Below are positions 1 to 7,471 of a DNA stretch of 64,000 nt, one piece after another. The notes below the pieces were generated by a model. The model was not told where the DNA came from, did not search any database, and was given only the letters and a program-made list of their open reading frames with translations. The stretch's first letter is position 1; each line of letters starts with the position of its first letter. The translations under genes and the position numbers were made by a program. This DNA comes from Pseudoalteromonas luteoviolacea B = ATCC 29581 (GTDB lineage: Bacteria; Pseudomonadota; Gammaproteobacteria; Enterobacterales; Alteromonadaceae): positions 1-64,000 of the forward strand of contig CAPN01000047.1 in assembly GCA_000333235.1 (NCBI GenBank). The letters are read 5' to 3'.

Positions 1-160
1 TCTGCACCTTGTGAATGTGATGACCGCCATTTGGATGCTTAAGTGCAACCCAAGCCGATATTTTTTGATGGAATCCCTGTTTTTACACAGCCTGTGCCAG
101 AAGCAGACGGCGAACTTCTAAATCATGTAAAGTGCAAGACGCGACCCCTAGTCTTTTTTG
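1..160. other. Island edge; possible decayed coding tail
   Basis: No intact gene is visible. On the + strand, frame 1 reads as plausible protein from base 43 to the TGA at 166-168 (it includes KPIFFDGIPVFTQPVPEADG), but an in-frame TAA at 40-42 interrupts it. It then runs into an 18-bp repeat at 131-148 and the end of the convergent AIPR gene. It may be the remnant of a gene lying mostly outside the window. I cannot name the family. Confidence 0.3.
131..148 (-). repeat. 18-bp 3'-flank repeat, copy 1
   Basis: Read on the minus strand this is GGGGTCGCGTCTTGCACT. It begins 12 bp after the stop of the AIPR gene. An identical 18-mer lies at 7323-7340 on the + strand, 11 bp after the stop of the 109-residue gene. 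The two copies have the same orientation relative to the gene they follow but are inverted relative to each other. The sequence resembles short dispersed repeats seen in Alteromonadales genomes, from memory only. Confidence 0.7.
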
Positions 161-1855
161 TTATAACTGTTTATCAGTCCTGATTTTGTCTTTTAAAAAT
201 TCAATTAATTTAGAACCTTTAGCGATTTTATTTGTACCTCCAAGTTCACGGTACAAATCATAAGTTGTAGCTAAGGCATATTTATACATATCATCTTTTA
301 AATCGTCAGGTTTTAGTTTTGATAACTGATTACTTCCTGGGTACAGACTTTGAGTCATTAAACAACTTACTGTATACAAGATATAAAATTTAATATCTGC
401 AATTTCTGTAGTTGTATAATTTCTATCTTTTTTCAACTGTTCTTCAATTCTACGACCGAAAAGAGCTACTAAATAGTATGTTTGTAGATCATTGTTTTTA
501 TGAAATAGTTTAGAATATGAATCATCATCTTCTAGTAACGTTGACGGTCTAGCCCTTGCAAAATTCGGCTTCTGCATTAGAACAGAAATTAGACATTGGG
601 ACATGAAGGGTACACTAATAATTTCTTTAGGTTTCTTGCCTTCATTTTTATAAAAGTTTTTTCTTCTGTCATAGAAAAGACCTCTTGGTTTCAAAAAGTC
701 TTCTATTTGACGGTGTACTTGATCCGTTGCTCTAAGTGATGATTTTGGAATTGGAGTTTGGCTATTAGTCGCTCGAATTATTTTGTCGCGAGTCTCTTCG
801 CTCTCAGGAACAATGATTCTAACAAGTACATCTCGATTTTCATCAGCAATCTTATCTGGGTGTAAATTATAAAATCGATGTATTTCAGAAGATGTCTGCA
901 AACCGTTTACAATCTCAGGCTTGTGAACAACTAGCTCTTTTCCTCCGGGGGCAGCAACTTCACTAGCTAAAATAGTAACGCCATTATTTAACCACCAGAA
1001 CTCTTCATTGCCAGGGTTTTCAAGTGTATCTTGTATTTCATTATTTACGTTAGTTTTACCTTGATAGTCTCTAACATTTGATTCGAATATATGTCGAATT
1101 AACTTTCCATCGTCATCAGTAATGAAGTTAAAGTAATCTGCCAAGTTTGTAAGAGCAATAAACACTTGTTCTGAAGTTGATAGTGGAGTTTCTGATATTT
1201 TTAACCGAAATACATCATTAGGTCTTTCTTGTGCCATTTTTACTAACTTTTCAGCACCAATAAATGTAACCTTAGCTTCAGCAGCAGGTAACTTTTCTAT
1301 GATATCTTTCTCTAAATCTTTGGCTTGTTTCTCTACATTTGGATGTAAATCAACTCCTTTGGACACATAATAAACACTAACTCTTAACTTCGGTTTCTTG
1401 GTAATAAGTCCAACATAAGTGTTTTTAAACAACTCAAATGCAGTTAATATTTTTTCATTATATTGACCAGAAAATTCGGAAGCATCAAAGTCTAAATCGA
1501 AAAGACTTCTACATAATCTAGATAATCTCAAAAGTGGATCTTCAGAAAAACAGCTTTCATATTTTGATTGAATTAACACAAATTCAATATCAACATTTTT
1601 CTTATATTTATCAGAAAGATTTTCATCTTCTTTTACTAGCTCACCATTTACAAATAAATAAAGAGAATCAGCACCACCATCATGACTTTTACCTGCAATA
1701 CCAGAGTTTATTTCATCATAGCTTAATTCATTTTCCTTCAACACTTGGAGTGCAGAGTAGAACTCAAAGAAGTCGCTTAAAGGAATATTTTCCTCAAAAT
1801 TTTCCATTTCTTGTTTAATTATTGCATCAAGCAATATTTGGTTATTTTTAGACAT
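161..1855 (-). CDS. AIPR-family abortive infection phage resistance protein
   Basis: 564 residues. The C-terminal half carries AIPR-family signatures: the FESNVRDYQG stretch near residues 257-266, FWWLNNGVTI at 286-295 and PEIVNGLQTS at 313-322. The N-terminal part has DGGADSLYLF at 59-68 followed by VLIQSKYE at 93-100. This Asp then Gln-Ser-Lys spacing resembles a PD-(D/E)XK nuclease core, which is my inference. The ATG at 1855 is preceded by a good ribosome site (AAGGGAAG), which supports the start. AIPR proteins are linked to abortive infection after phage entry, but the molecular target is not settled. The gene is AT-rich compared with the backbone and sits alone, convergent with the window edge. 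Family assignment is fairly secure; nuclease activity is not. Confidence 0.82.
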   Translation of the reverse strand: MSKNNQILLDAIIKQEMENFEENIPLSDFFEFYSALQVLKENELSYDEINSGIAGKSHDGGADSLYLFVNGELVKEDENLSDKYKKNVDIEFVLIQSKYESCFSEDPLLRLSRLCRSLFDLDFDASEFSGQYNEKILTAFELFKNTYVGLITKKPKLRVSVYYVSKGVDLHPNVEKQAKDLEKDIIEKLPAAEAKVTFIGAEKLVKMAQERPNDVFRLKISETPLSTSEQVFIALTNLADYFNFITDDDGKLIRHIFESNVRDYQGKTNVNNEIQDTLENPGNEEFWWLNNGVTILASEVAAPGGKELVVHKPEIVNGLQTSSEIHRFYNLHPDKIADENRDVLVRIIVPESEETRDKIIRATNSQTPIPKSSLRATDQVHRQIEDFLKPRGLFYDRRKNFYKNEGKKPKEIISVPFMSQCLISVLMQKPNFARARPSTLLEDDDSYSKLFHKNNDLQTYYLVALFGRRIEEQLKKDRNYTTTEIADIKFYILYTVSCLMTQSLYPGSNQLSKLKPDDLKDDMYKYALATTYDLYRELGGTNKIAKGSKLIEFLKDKIRTDKQL

Positions 1856-2525
1856 CGACTTCCCTTAAATTGATGATACTATATTTTATTGAGCAAAAGT
1901 TATAACATCTTAGTATTTATAGGACACGTTGTTTGTGTCACATAATCCCTTGTTGAACTGAGGCGCTACCTGCACGTAGCTTGGTATCGTTTATGCTGTG
2001 GGAATTTGCTTTTTTAAGCCTAAGGGGCAAATGGGTGATTTGCTCAATCCTTTACCTTACTTTGCGCTTCCTAGCATCGCTCAGTCGTATTTTTTATGTT
2101 TCTATTACAGCGAATTCAGGGGCTGTAAGCAACCTTTTTTTAAACCGCGCAGCACATCCCATCCCAGTTCTTTCAGTTAGGATAACTTTTTGAATTTACT
2201 TGGCTCGTTTACGCTGCTAACTCCGTCGGATAGCAATCCGTTGCGTCATCTTGGTTGTTCCTTGGAGACTTGTAAATGGTCAGCCAAAAAAGAAAACGAA
2301 GATCTGCTATTCGCTCAATTGAGACCTTAACTCAAACGCACTTTGGGGCAAAAGTACGTTCGCGCTGAACGTCTTAAAATGGCACATTTGCGATGGTCAG
2401 TTTTGATTGAGTTCTGTTAATTGAATCTGACAGCTCGAGTTAAGACTTATTCAGTTAACAGCGTTAACACTGTTAACACGTCAATGTAGTGAACATCATT
2501 ACACTCAAAACCTGTGCTAATTAAA
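1856..2525. other. Intergenic stretch with hairpins and repeats
   Basis: I see no credible gene. It holds the AIPR promoter region on the minus strand (possible -10 TATAGT near 1880), a hairpin GACAC/GTGTC at 1923-1939, and another, GCTAC/GTAGC, at 1965-1980. The left 64-bp inverted repeat lies at 2297-2360. At 2454-2477 GTTAAC occurs three times with a 9-bp period. Short + strand ORFs at 1981-2193 lack ribosome sites and look like translations of repetitive non-coding DNA. Confidence 0.5.
2297..2360 (+). repeat. 64-bp inverted repeat, left copy
   Basis: This pairs with the reverse complement of 5752-5815. I count 58 identical positions of 64, including an unbroken shared core GCTCAATTGAGACCTTAACT and the shared TTGGGGCAAAAGTA. 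Weaker similarity continues outward: ACTTGTAA at 2268-2275 matches TTACAAGT at 5840-5847. The pair brackets the DUF4041 nuclease and three small genes. Confidence 0.85.
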
Positions 2526-4148
2526 TCAGCTAGCAACTTTACTTAGTTGCTCTTCAGCAATTTTTTTCGATTCTCTATACTCTAGCGCAGCAGCCTTCAT
2601 AGTCCAATGAATATCCTTTATACCTTTCTGTTCAACAGCTTGTTTTATCTCAGCCAGGTTTAAATTGAAAAATTCTTTTCTCGGATTGACTTTATTCACC
2701 GAAGCAAAATCGAACCGCTGATGTAGGGCTTTCTCTAGAGCTGGGGCGTCATCACAGTAAATCATTGCATGTATATCAAACTCAAATGGAACAGACGCAT
2801 CTCCAAGCTCTTTTACTCGGTCATTTGGCTCCAAACGTCTTGTCATACCAATTTTAAAAATATTATCGCCAAAGCTACCTATGTTACTAATAACATAAAC
2901 GTGGCCTCGTCTAGTTTGCTGTGCCATTGACATCGCACGCTCCCCTTTAGCCTCAGCTTCTTTTAGTTTTTGTTCAAGCTCTGCTAATTGAGTCTCGTAT
3001 ATTTGCCTCTCTTCACCGTGCGCAGCTGCTAATTCCTTCCGAGCCACATCGAGTGCTTTTTGCAGCATCCGTTCTTCTTTCTCAGCTTCTTTTATAGCTT
3101 TTTCAATTTCTTTTCTGGCTTTTTCCTCTTCTCGCATTCTTTCGCGAATTTCACGTTGTTCTTCCAATTCAATTTTTCTCAACTCTTGTGCAGCAACAGC
3201 CCAACGCAACTCCTCTAATCGCGCTTCCAGAAACTCCTTTCTTATGCACGCATTTCTGAATGCGGCTCCATTATGGTTAACAAGAGCATAAGCGTCTAAA
3301 ATTTCTTGTTTTATTTTTCCAAAGTTATCGTGCTTTACTTTCGCAAGAGCCGAGTCGACTTTTCCATTAAACGCATCAACAGCAAAATGAATCGCGTAGT
3401 TTTTCCGATAGGCTTCAACATAATCACAATCACCCGCAAACCCATTTTTAACCATATCTCTGACACGCTTTCGTGCACTTTTCAACTGCTCACCAGCTTC
3501 TTTAAAACTATATTCCTCAGCTAAATCATCCAAAACAGCGTGGTTGGGTATAATGTAATCATCTTTATAACCCTCTATAGTATTTTTCATAGCGCGTATT
3601 GCACTTTCAAATTGGTCAGCTTTCGCTTTAGCTTCTAACGCGTCACCTGCTATTTCCTCAGCACGACGATTCGCAAAATCAATTACTTTTTCAGCCTCTA
3701 CTCTTGCGGAGGTCACGATAATATCTGCTTTTTCTTTTGCAGCTTTTAATCTATCTTTGGCTTCAGCAGTAAGCGAATTTGCCAAAATTTCTGCTGAACT
3801 GTTCGCTTTTGAAATAATTAATTGCGACTCTTCATTTGCTTGAAATAACTTTTGCTCAGCTGTTTGCTGCATTTTCTCAGCATCGCTAGTTAACTTTGTT
3901 ACTTTAGTATGAGTGTCGTTTAATAAATTGACAGTGTGTTGCTCCAAATCAATTATGGATCCGTATTTATCGTTAAGACGTGATATTTCAGAATTGGCTA
4001 AGTCTAATGCATTAATTTTTTCAAGTAGTTCTAGTTCTATTTTCTTTCTTTTGAATCTAGATAGAATCGCGACCACTATTGGGACAAGAAAAATGGTCAG
4101 TGTAGTAAGTATCAAAATGCCATTTATTGATTGATTTGTATCGTCCAT
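2526..4148 (-). CDS. Membrane-anchored DUF4041 + GIY-YIG (T5orf172) nuclease, SNIPE-like
   Basis: 540 residues. Residues about 8-30 form one transmembrane segment (ILILTTLTIFLVPIVVAIL). An Ala/Glu/Lys-rich coiled coil follows to about 190, then a DUF4041-type region at about 190-310 and a second, highly charged coiled coil at about 310-410. The C-terminal domain starts near 413. It shows HVYV (416-419), FKIGMT (431-436) with Arg after it, a Glu in PALEKALHQRF near 472, and KEFFNL. This is the T5orf172/Mug113 branch of the GIY-YIG nucleases. The same order is what I recall for SNIPE, a membrane nuclease that cuts phage DNA during injection. The ATG has a strong AAAGGAG ribosome site. It lies between inverted repeats with other cargo genes. 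Domains are clear; the defence role is inferred. Confidence 0.8.
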   Translation of the reverse strand: MDDTNQSINGILILTTLTIFLVPIVVAILSRFKRKKIELELLEKINALDLANSEISRLNDKYGSIIDLEQHTVNLLNDTHTKVTKLTSDAEKMQQTAEQKLFQANEESQLIISKANSSAEILANSLTAEAKDRLKAAKEKADIIVTSARVEAEKVIDFANRRAEEIAGDALEAKAKADQFESAIRAMKNTIEGYKDDYIIPNHAVLDDLAEEYSFKEAGEQLKSARKRVRDMVKNGFAGDCDYVEAYRKNYAIHFAVDAFNGKVDSALAKVKHDNFGKIKQEILDAYALVNHNGAAFRNACIRKEFLEARLEELRWAVAAQELRKIELEEQREIRERMREEEKARKEIEKAIKEAEKEERMLQKALDVARKELAAAHGEERQIYETQLAELEQKLKEAEAKGERAMSMAQQTRRGHVYVISNIGSFGDNIFKIGMTRRLEPNDRVKELGDASVPFEFDIHAMIYCDDAPALEKALHQRFDFASVNKVNPRKEFFNLNLAEIKQAVEQKGIKDIHWTMKAAALEYRESKKIAEEQLSKVAS

Positions 4149-4261
4149 CCTTTTCTCCTTTCAACACTAGCTAATTACTTATAATTCATAATTTTGTTTA
4201 GCGTCAATTAAATAGGACAGACAATAAGAGCGCAACATTAGCCAATACCTACCACAGCTAC

Positions 4262-4285
4262 AAAAAGAGCACCTTGTAGGTGCTC
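4262..4285 (-). terminator. Rho-independent terminator after the 77-residue gene
   Basis: GAGCACCT-tgt-AGGTGCTC is a perfect 8-bp stem. On the minus strand it is followed by five T. It separates the small membrane-protein gene from the DUF4041 nuclease, so the two are probably transcribed separately. Confidence 0.8.
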
Positions 4286-4293
4286 AGTAAAAT

Positions 4294-4527
4294 TTACTCT
4301 TTTGTATGCTTAGTCATGTATTTCTTCAATTCAAGCAGAAAAGTTGAAAGAAAGTAACTAGTGGCCGCGGCAAGCAGCCCGTACTTTTCTTTGAACCAGT
4401 AGCTTGGATGCGGTTCAAATTCTGTGAACGTTTCTATTAGCCAGATTACTACGATCAAATCCCCTAGCCGTTCGAAAAACTCAACTAACTTATCGATAAA
4501 AAAGAGTATGTATTGTCCTCGTGTCAT
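4294..4527 (-). CDS. Small two-pass membrane protein, unknown
   Basis: 77 residues. The ATG is preceded by GGAG at good spacing. Two hydrophobic stretches are visible, one at about 17-32 (LGDLIVVIWLIE) and one at about 50-67 (LLAAATSYFLSTFLLEL). A basic tail ends the protein. I recognise no family. It sits upstream of the DUF4041 nuclease in the same direction but has its own terminator, so it is a neighbour rather than a clear operon partner. A helper or immunity-like role in membrane defence is speculation. Confidence 0.6.
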   Translation of the reverse strand: MTRGQYILFFIDKLVEFFERLGDLIVVIWLIETFTEFEPHPSYWFKEKYGLLAAATSYFLSTFLLELKKYMTKHTKE

Positions 4528-4919
4528 ATGCCGTCTCCTATTGTTATTGGCCTAACAATAAGTAGGTTTGTGCTGGGGAAATTAAGATAAAAGAAAGCAG
4601 ACAACGAGTGTCTGCGTTCACTTTTTTTGCTCGGCCATTCACTATGAATATAAACAGCGCATTCGTGTTCATACTCAAGTTAGCTAAACCAGCGCTAACT
4701 CTTGCTGAAATCGGGGACTTCAGTCGAAGTATCAAAAAACACTTCAATAATTTTCCGGTGTCTGGCAACTCCGGGGAGACGGCATTTTTCAAGTAGTGAT
4801 TGAGCACTCTCTAAGCTTAAGTCGGATCTCACTGTTATGTATGCCCACAGTGTGCGAATTTGCCAATGACTCAGTTCATGAAAACAAAAAAAGCGACTCT
4901 TCGAGTCGCTAAACGCGCG
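4528..4919. other. Intergenic stretch with hairpin
   Basis: Overlapping ORFs on both strands (4544-4807 minus, 4608-4796 plus) start at GTG without ribosome sites and look non-coding. A perfect 7-bp stem, GCAGACA/TGTCTGC, lies at 4597-4615. An imperfect CCGG-bounded hairpin lies near 4755-4776. The composition resembles a dispersed repeat, but I cannot confirm other copies from this window. Confidence 0.4.
4886..4910 (-). terminator. Rho-independent terminator of the 127-residue gene
   Basis: AGCGACTC-ttc-GAGTCGCT, a perfect 8-bp stem. It is followed on the minus strand by a run of seven T, ten bases downstream of the stop of the 127-residue gene. Confidence 0.85.
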
Positions 4920-5303
4920 TTATTCTAGCAGTGAGCGCCACCGTATTTCAGCCGCAGCGAAATACGACAACGGATCAATACCAAATGCTGACTCAAACTC
5001 TTGCTCAAAATGTTCAAGAAAGTTGAGTATGTCATCTTGAAAATGCAAAAGAATACTCAGCATTGCTTCGTCTTCGTGATATTGCTCATCAATGTTTAAT
5101 TCGATTTGCAATTGTTTGCTGATACTAATCCCAAGCCATTCACCAACATCCGTCCGATGTAAGTAAATGTAGCGATCATAAGTCAGTTCTAACATCGGAC
5201 TACTGTTTACTGTCGCGAGCAGCAAGATAGTAGAGTCATCTCTATCTTGCCATTTTGAGCGTGATTTTCTTTTGTATTTTTTGATGATTGAAAGTGTCTT
5301 CAT
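4920..5303 (-). CDS. Hypothetical cargo protein
   Basis: 127 residues with a very strong ribosome site (AAGGAG) before the ATG. The N-terminus is basic (KKYKRKSRSK), which could contact nucleic acid. The rest is acidic and soluble, rich in Asp/Glu in the second half. No membrane segment, signal peptide or known motif is visible. It follows the 89-residue gene by 60 bp on the same strand and ends at a terminator, so the two probably form a short operon. Confidence 0.6.
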   Translation of the reverse strand: MKTLSIIKKYKRKSRSKWQDRDDSTILLLATVNSSPMLELTYDRYIYLHRTDVGEWLGISISKQLQIELNIDEQYHEDEAMLSILLHFQDDILNFLEHFEQEFESAFGIDPLSYFAAAEIRWRSLLE

Positions 5304-5363
5304 ATTTATCTCCTTGATTTGTACTCGAAGATAAATAGCGCCGCTACTGCGAAATTAGCGTGT

Positions 5364-5633
5364 TTAGAAATCGAATTCTAGTTGTGTATTGTCATGATGC
5401 CAATGCATTCCGTCGTGTTCGCAAAGACACGTCAACATTGCACGCACGAGTGGAATGTCTTCGTCTTCTACGCCAAAGCCAAAATACTTCACAAGTAGTA
5501 AATCAATGTACTGGTTTTTATCTTTCATCGGAAGGTCGCAAATTTCATCGTAATTGCTCATAAGACGATGACTTAAATAGTCAAACAATAGGGCGACAAC
5601 AGCCGCATTCAATCGCATGTTCTTCATGATCAT
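5364..5633 (-). CDS. Hypothetical acidic cargo protein
   Basis: 89 residues; acidic, soluble and unrecognised. It has a Cys/His-containing C-terminal stretch (CLCEHDGMHWHHD) that might bind metal. The start at 5633 has AAGG four bases upstream; an ATG two codons later has better spacing and may be the real start. It is the first gene of a probable two-gene minus-strand operon, just inside the right inverted repeat of the module. Confidence 0.55.
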   Translation of the reverse strand: MIMKNMRLNAAVVALLFDYLSHRLMSNYDEICDLPMKDKNQYIDLLLVKYFGFGVEDEDIPLVRAMLTCLCEHDGMHWHHDNTQLEFDF

Positions 5634-5751
5634 AAATCCTTGTTAAATTAGTTTCGAATTTAACAAGGCTCGCCGAAGGCGAATTGTGCTTGTATGTTCA
5701 TTTGCGCTTCTCGCAAGAAGGGCTTAGTGTCTTTTTAAGAGACTCGGCTTT

Positions 5752-5815
5752 AACTTACTTTTGCCCCAAAATGAGTTAGAGTTAAGGTCTCAATTGAGCA
5801 AAAAGCAGATCTTCG
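5752..5815 (-). repeat. 64-bp inverted repeat, right copy
   Basis: This is the reverse-complement partner of 2297-2360, 58/64 identical, with further outward similarity to about 5847. The two copies bound about 3.6 kb carrying four minus-strand genes. Confidence 0.85.
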
Positions 5816-5870
5816 CTTTGTCTATTTTGGGCTTCTTTGTTACAAGTTTCTCATATAGTCAGGAAAAAGA

Positions 5871-6009
5871 GCGATTTGGTCGTTTTTGTCCCAAAACAGT
5901 TTTAGCTTTGAAGGAATAAAGCTACTTGTAGCAATAAGTTATCCAATATGATAAAAATTCCTTAAGTAGAAACTCGAGACGGTTCACTGCAGAAAAACGA
6001 CCGAATCGC
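5871..6009. other. 139-bp segment with 19-bp inverted ends and nested hairpins
   Basis: GCGATTTGGTCGTTTTTGT at 5871-5889 is complementary to 5991-6009 with two mismatches. Inside are AGCTTT/AAAGCT (5904-5909 and 5918-5923) and the overlapping GCTAC-tt-GTAGC (5921-5932). It could be a small MITE-like element or a structured RNA. I see no ORF in it. Confidence 0.5.
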
Positions 6010-6094
6010 TTGTAGATTGGAATTGTTTACTTGTTGAGTTTTGAGTGCCGATTTGTGATATAGTGTGAATGTAAAAAATCATCTGGGGGTTAAC

Positions 6095-6292
6095 ATGAGT
6101 GAGACTAAGTATGATTATCATACGTCTGCTGTTAGACGTGCTGCTAGTGGGAAATTAACCAAAGTTGACAGCATTTCTAACCGAGCAAGCGTCGTATATG
6201 GTTTTAGTAACTATGCGCTAAAAAAGAGTAGAGAAGAACTCAAAGATGCATGGTCTAAAGCCTCTCTTGCGATGAGAGACGTGAAAGGTTAA
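6095..6292 (+). CDS. Small basic hypothetical protein, first of three cargo genes
   Basis: 65 residues. I chose the ATG at 6095 because CTGGGGGTTAAC gives it a ribosome site, while the upstream ATG at 6065 has none. The product is soluble, basic and rich in Ser/Lys/Arg (SAVRRAASGKLTKVDS). No known motif is seen. The next gene starts 3 bp after its stop, so the two are almost certainly co-transcribed and perhaps translationally coupled. Confidence 0.6.
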   Translation: MSETKYDYHTSAVRRAASGKLTKVDSISNRASVVYGFSNYALKKSREELKDAWSKASLAMRDVKG

Positions 6293-6295
6293 GTT

Positions 6296-6847
6296 GTGGC
6301 GAAAGATTATAATTTTATTTATAAAAAACTAGTTGAATCTGATGATGATATACATGGAATTATTTCATATTCGGTTTATAAGCGCCAGAAAATCCAATTT
6401 ATACAGAATTTTAAAGACAAATATAATAGAGAGCCTAGTGAAGAGGAACTTCAGCCATTTAATGAAATCTCCACTTCCCCTTCACAATTGGAGTTTTATA
6501 AAAGCGAAGCTACAGTTTTAACCGAAAACTTTCTAGCAAATGTACTTGAAGCTGACTTAAAAGAGCGAGAAGAGTTCTTTTCAGCGAAAGTCCATTCTGA
6601 GTTAATGACTATAAAACCAAATCATTTTTTCGATATTGTAAAAAGCGCCCTTGGTTCTTTTGTATTTGTACTATTAACTGGTGTGCTATATTTCTCGGTC
6701 TGGTCATTGTCAACTTCACCAAGAGAAGTTATAGGGCATATTTTTGACGTGAAAATTATTCCAAATAGCCAAGCGAAAGATTTATCAAATGGTAAAACTA
6801 TCTCTGAAACTCCTAGTGAAATCGATGATGATGAAAAAACTAAGTAA
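6296..6847 (+). CDS. Single-pass membrane protein, unknown, second of three cargo genes
   Basis: 183 residues starting at GTG, with AAAGG seven bases upstream inside the end of the previous gene. Residues 1-115 are charged and probably cytoplasmic. One transmembrane segment lies at about 120-140 (ALGSFVFVLLTGVLYFSVWSL). The remaining 40 or so residues are polar with an acidic end. No family is recognised. Its tight coupling to the preceding small basic protein suggests a two-component membrane complex. Confidence 0.6.
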   Translation: MAKDYNFIYKKLVESDDDIHGIISYSVYKRQKIQFIQNFKDKYNREPSEEELQPFNEISTSPSQLEFYKSEATVLTENFLANVLEADLKEREEFFSAKVHSELMTIKPNHFFDIVKSALGSFVFVLLTGVLYFSVWSLSTSPREVIGHIFDVKIIPNSQAKDLSNGKTISETPSEIDDDEKTK

Positions 6848-6981
6848 TGTGATTAATGGCAAGTTAAGAAAATGCTAAAAAGGGTGGCTGTATTTGTTTT
6901 TTGCTCCTAGCTCACTTAATTTTAGCCAACAATATTTTGTCCATTAATTGAGCGTTATGTTTACAAGGAGATTTTGAGTTT

Positions 6982-7311
6982 ATGAGTTACGTTCAAGGAA
7001 AAACAAAATCCGAGATTTTGGATGAAATGGCAGGTACTGCTCAACCTGGCTCTCAAATTCATGAGCAACAAAAAGCTGCAATAATTGTTCGTAGCACAGA
7101 GGATGTTCAAGTTGCCCTTGAAAAGCAAACCAATGCGACTTGTAAGGTTAATGACGCACTTGAACAACTTAATTCCCGAATGGAAAGCTTAGAAAACATT
7201 TTTAAAGAGTCATCAAAATCTTCTGGGAAAGTCGCCTTTGCACTTAATTTACTCACGGGTGCCTTGGTACTCGTCGGTATAGCTCAAGGTATAATTGCAT
7301 ATACAAAGTAA
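6982..7311 (+). CDS. Tail-anchored small protein, unknown, third of three cargo genes
   Basis: 109 residues. AAGGAG lies about 11 bases before the ATG. The middle (about 40-78) is likely coiled coil (DALEQLNSRMESLENIF). A single hydrophobic segment at about 85-106 makes it a C-terminal tail anchor. The N-terminal part has SEILDEMAGTAQPGSQIHEQ, which looks conserved, but I cannot place the family. It lies 134 bp after the membrane protein on the same strand, and an 18-bp repeat follows 11 bp after its stop. Confidence 0.6.
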   Translation: MSYVQGKTKSEILDEMAGTAQPGSQIHEQQKAAIIVRSTEDVQVALEKQTNATCKVNDALEQLNSRMESLENIFKESSKSSGKVAFALNLLTGALVLVGIAQGIIAYTK

Positions 7312-7322
7312 ACATAAACAAA

Positions 7323-7340
7323 GGGGTCGCGTCTTGCACT
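7323..7340 (+). repeat. 18-bp 3'-flank repeat, copy 2
   Basis: GGGGTCGCGTCTTGCACT, identical to the minus-strand reading of 131-148. It overlaps a hairpin CTTGCA/TGCAAG (7333-7347). It lies between the last cargo gene and the IS element. Confidence 0.7.
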
Positions 7341-7471
7341 GTGCAAGATGAGCGTTATCTGCGTCTACTATTGGCACGGAGCCGTCCTTTGGACAGTAAC
7401 TCATTAATTAGATGGTACGCCCCACCCATTAGCTAAACTCATAGAGTTGGCTATTACAGGAGGAAACCATC

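Larger units (their letters stand above)
5634..6094. other. Intergenic stretch: inverted repeat copy and folded element
   Basis: It contains the right 64-bp inverted repeat (5752-5815) and, 55 bp further, a 139-bp segment bounded by 19-bp arms (5871-6009). Nothing coding is visible. A likely promoter and a GGGGG ribosome site for the following + strand gene lie near its end. Confidence 0.5.

Noticed and set aside
1981..2193. 70- and 60-residue + strand ORFs
   Set aside because: No ribosome site, two frames open at once, odd composition; looks like translation of repetitive non-coding DNA.
4544..4807. Overlapping ORFs of 87 (minus) and 62 (plus) residues
   Set aside because: Both start at GTG without a ribosome site, overlap each other on opposite strands and contain a hairpin; more likely non-coding DNA.
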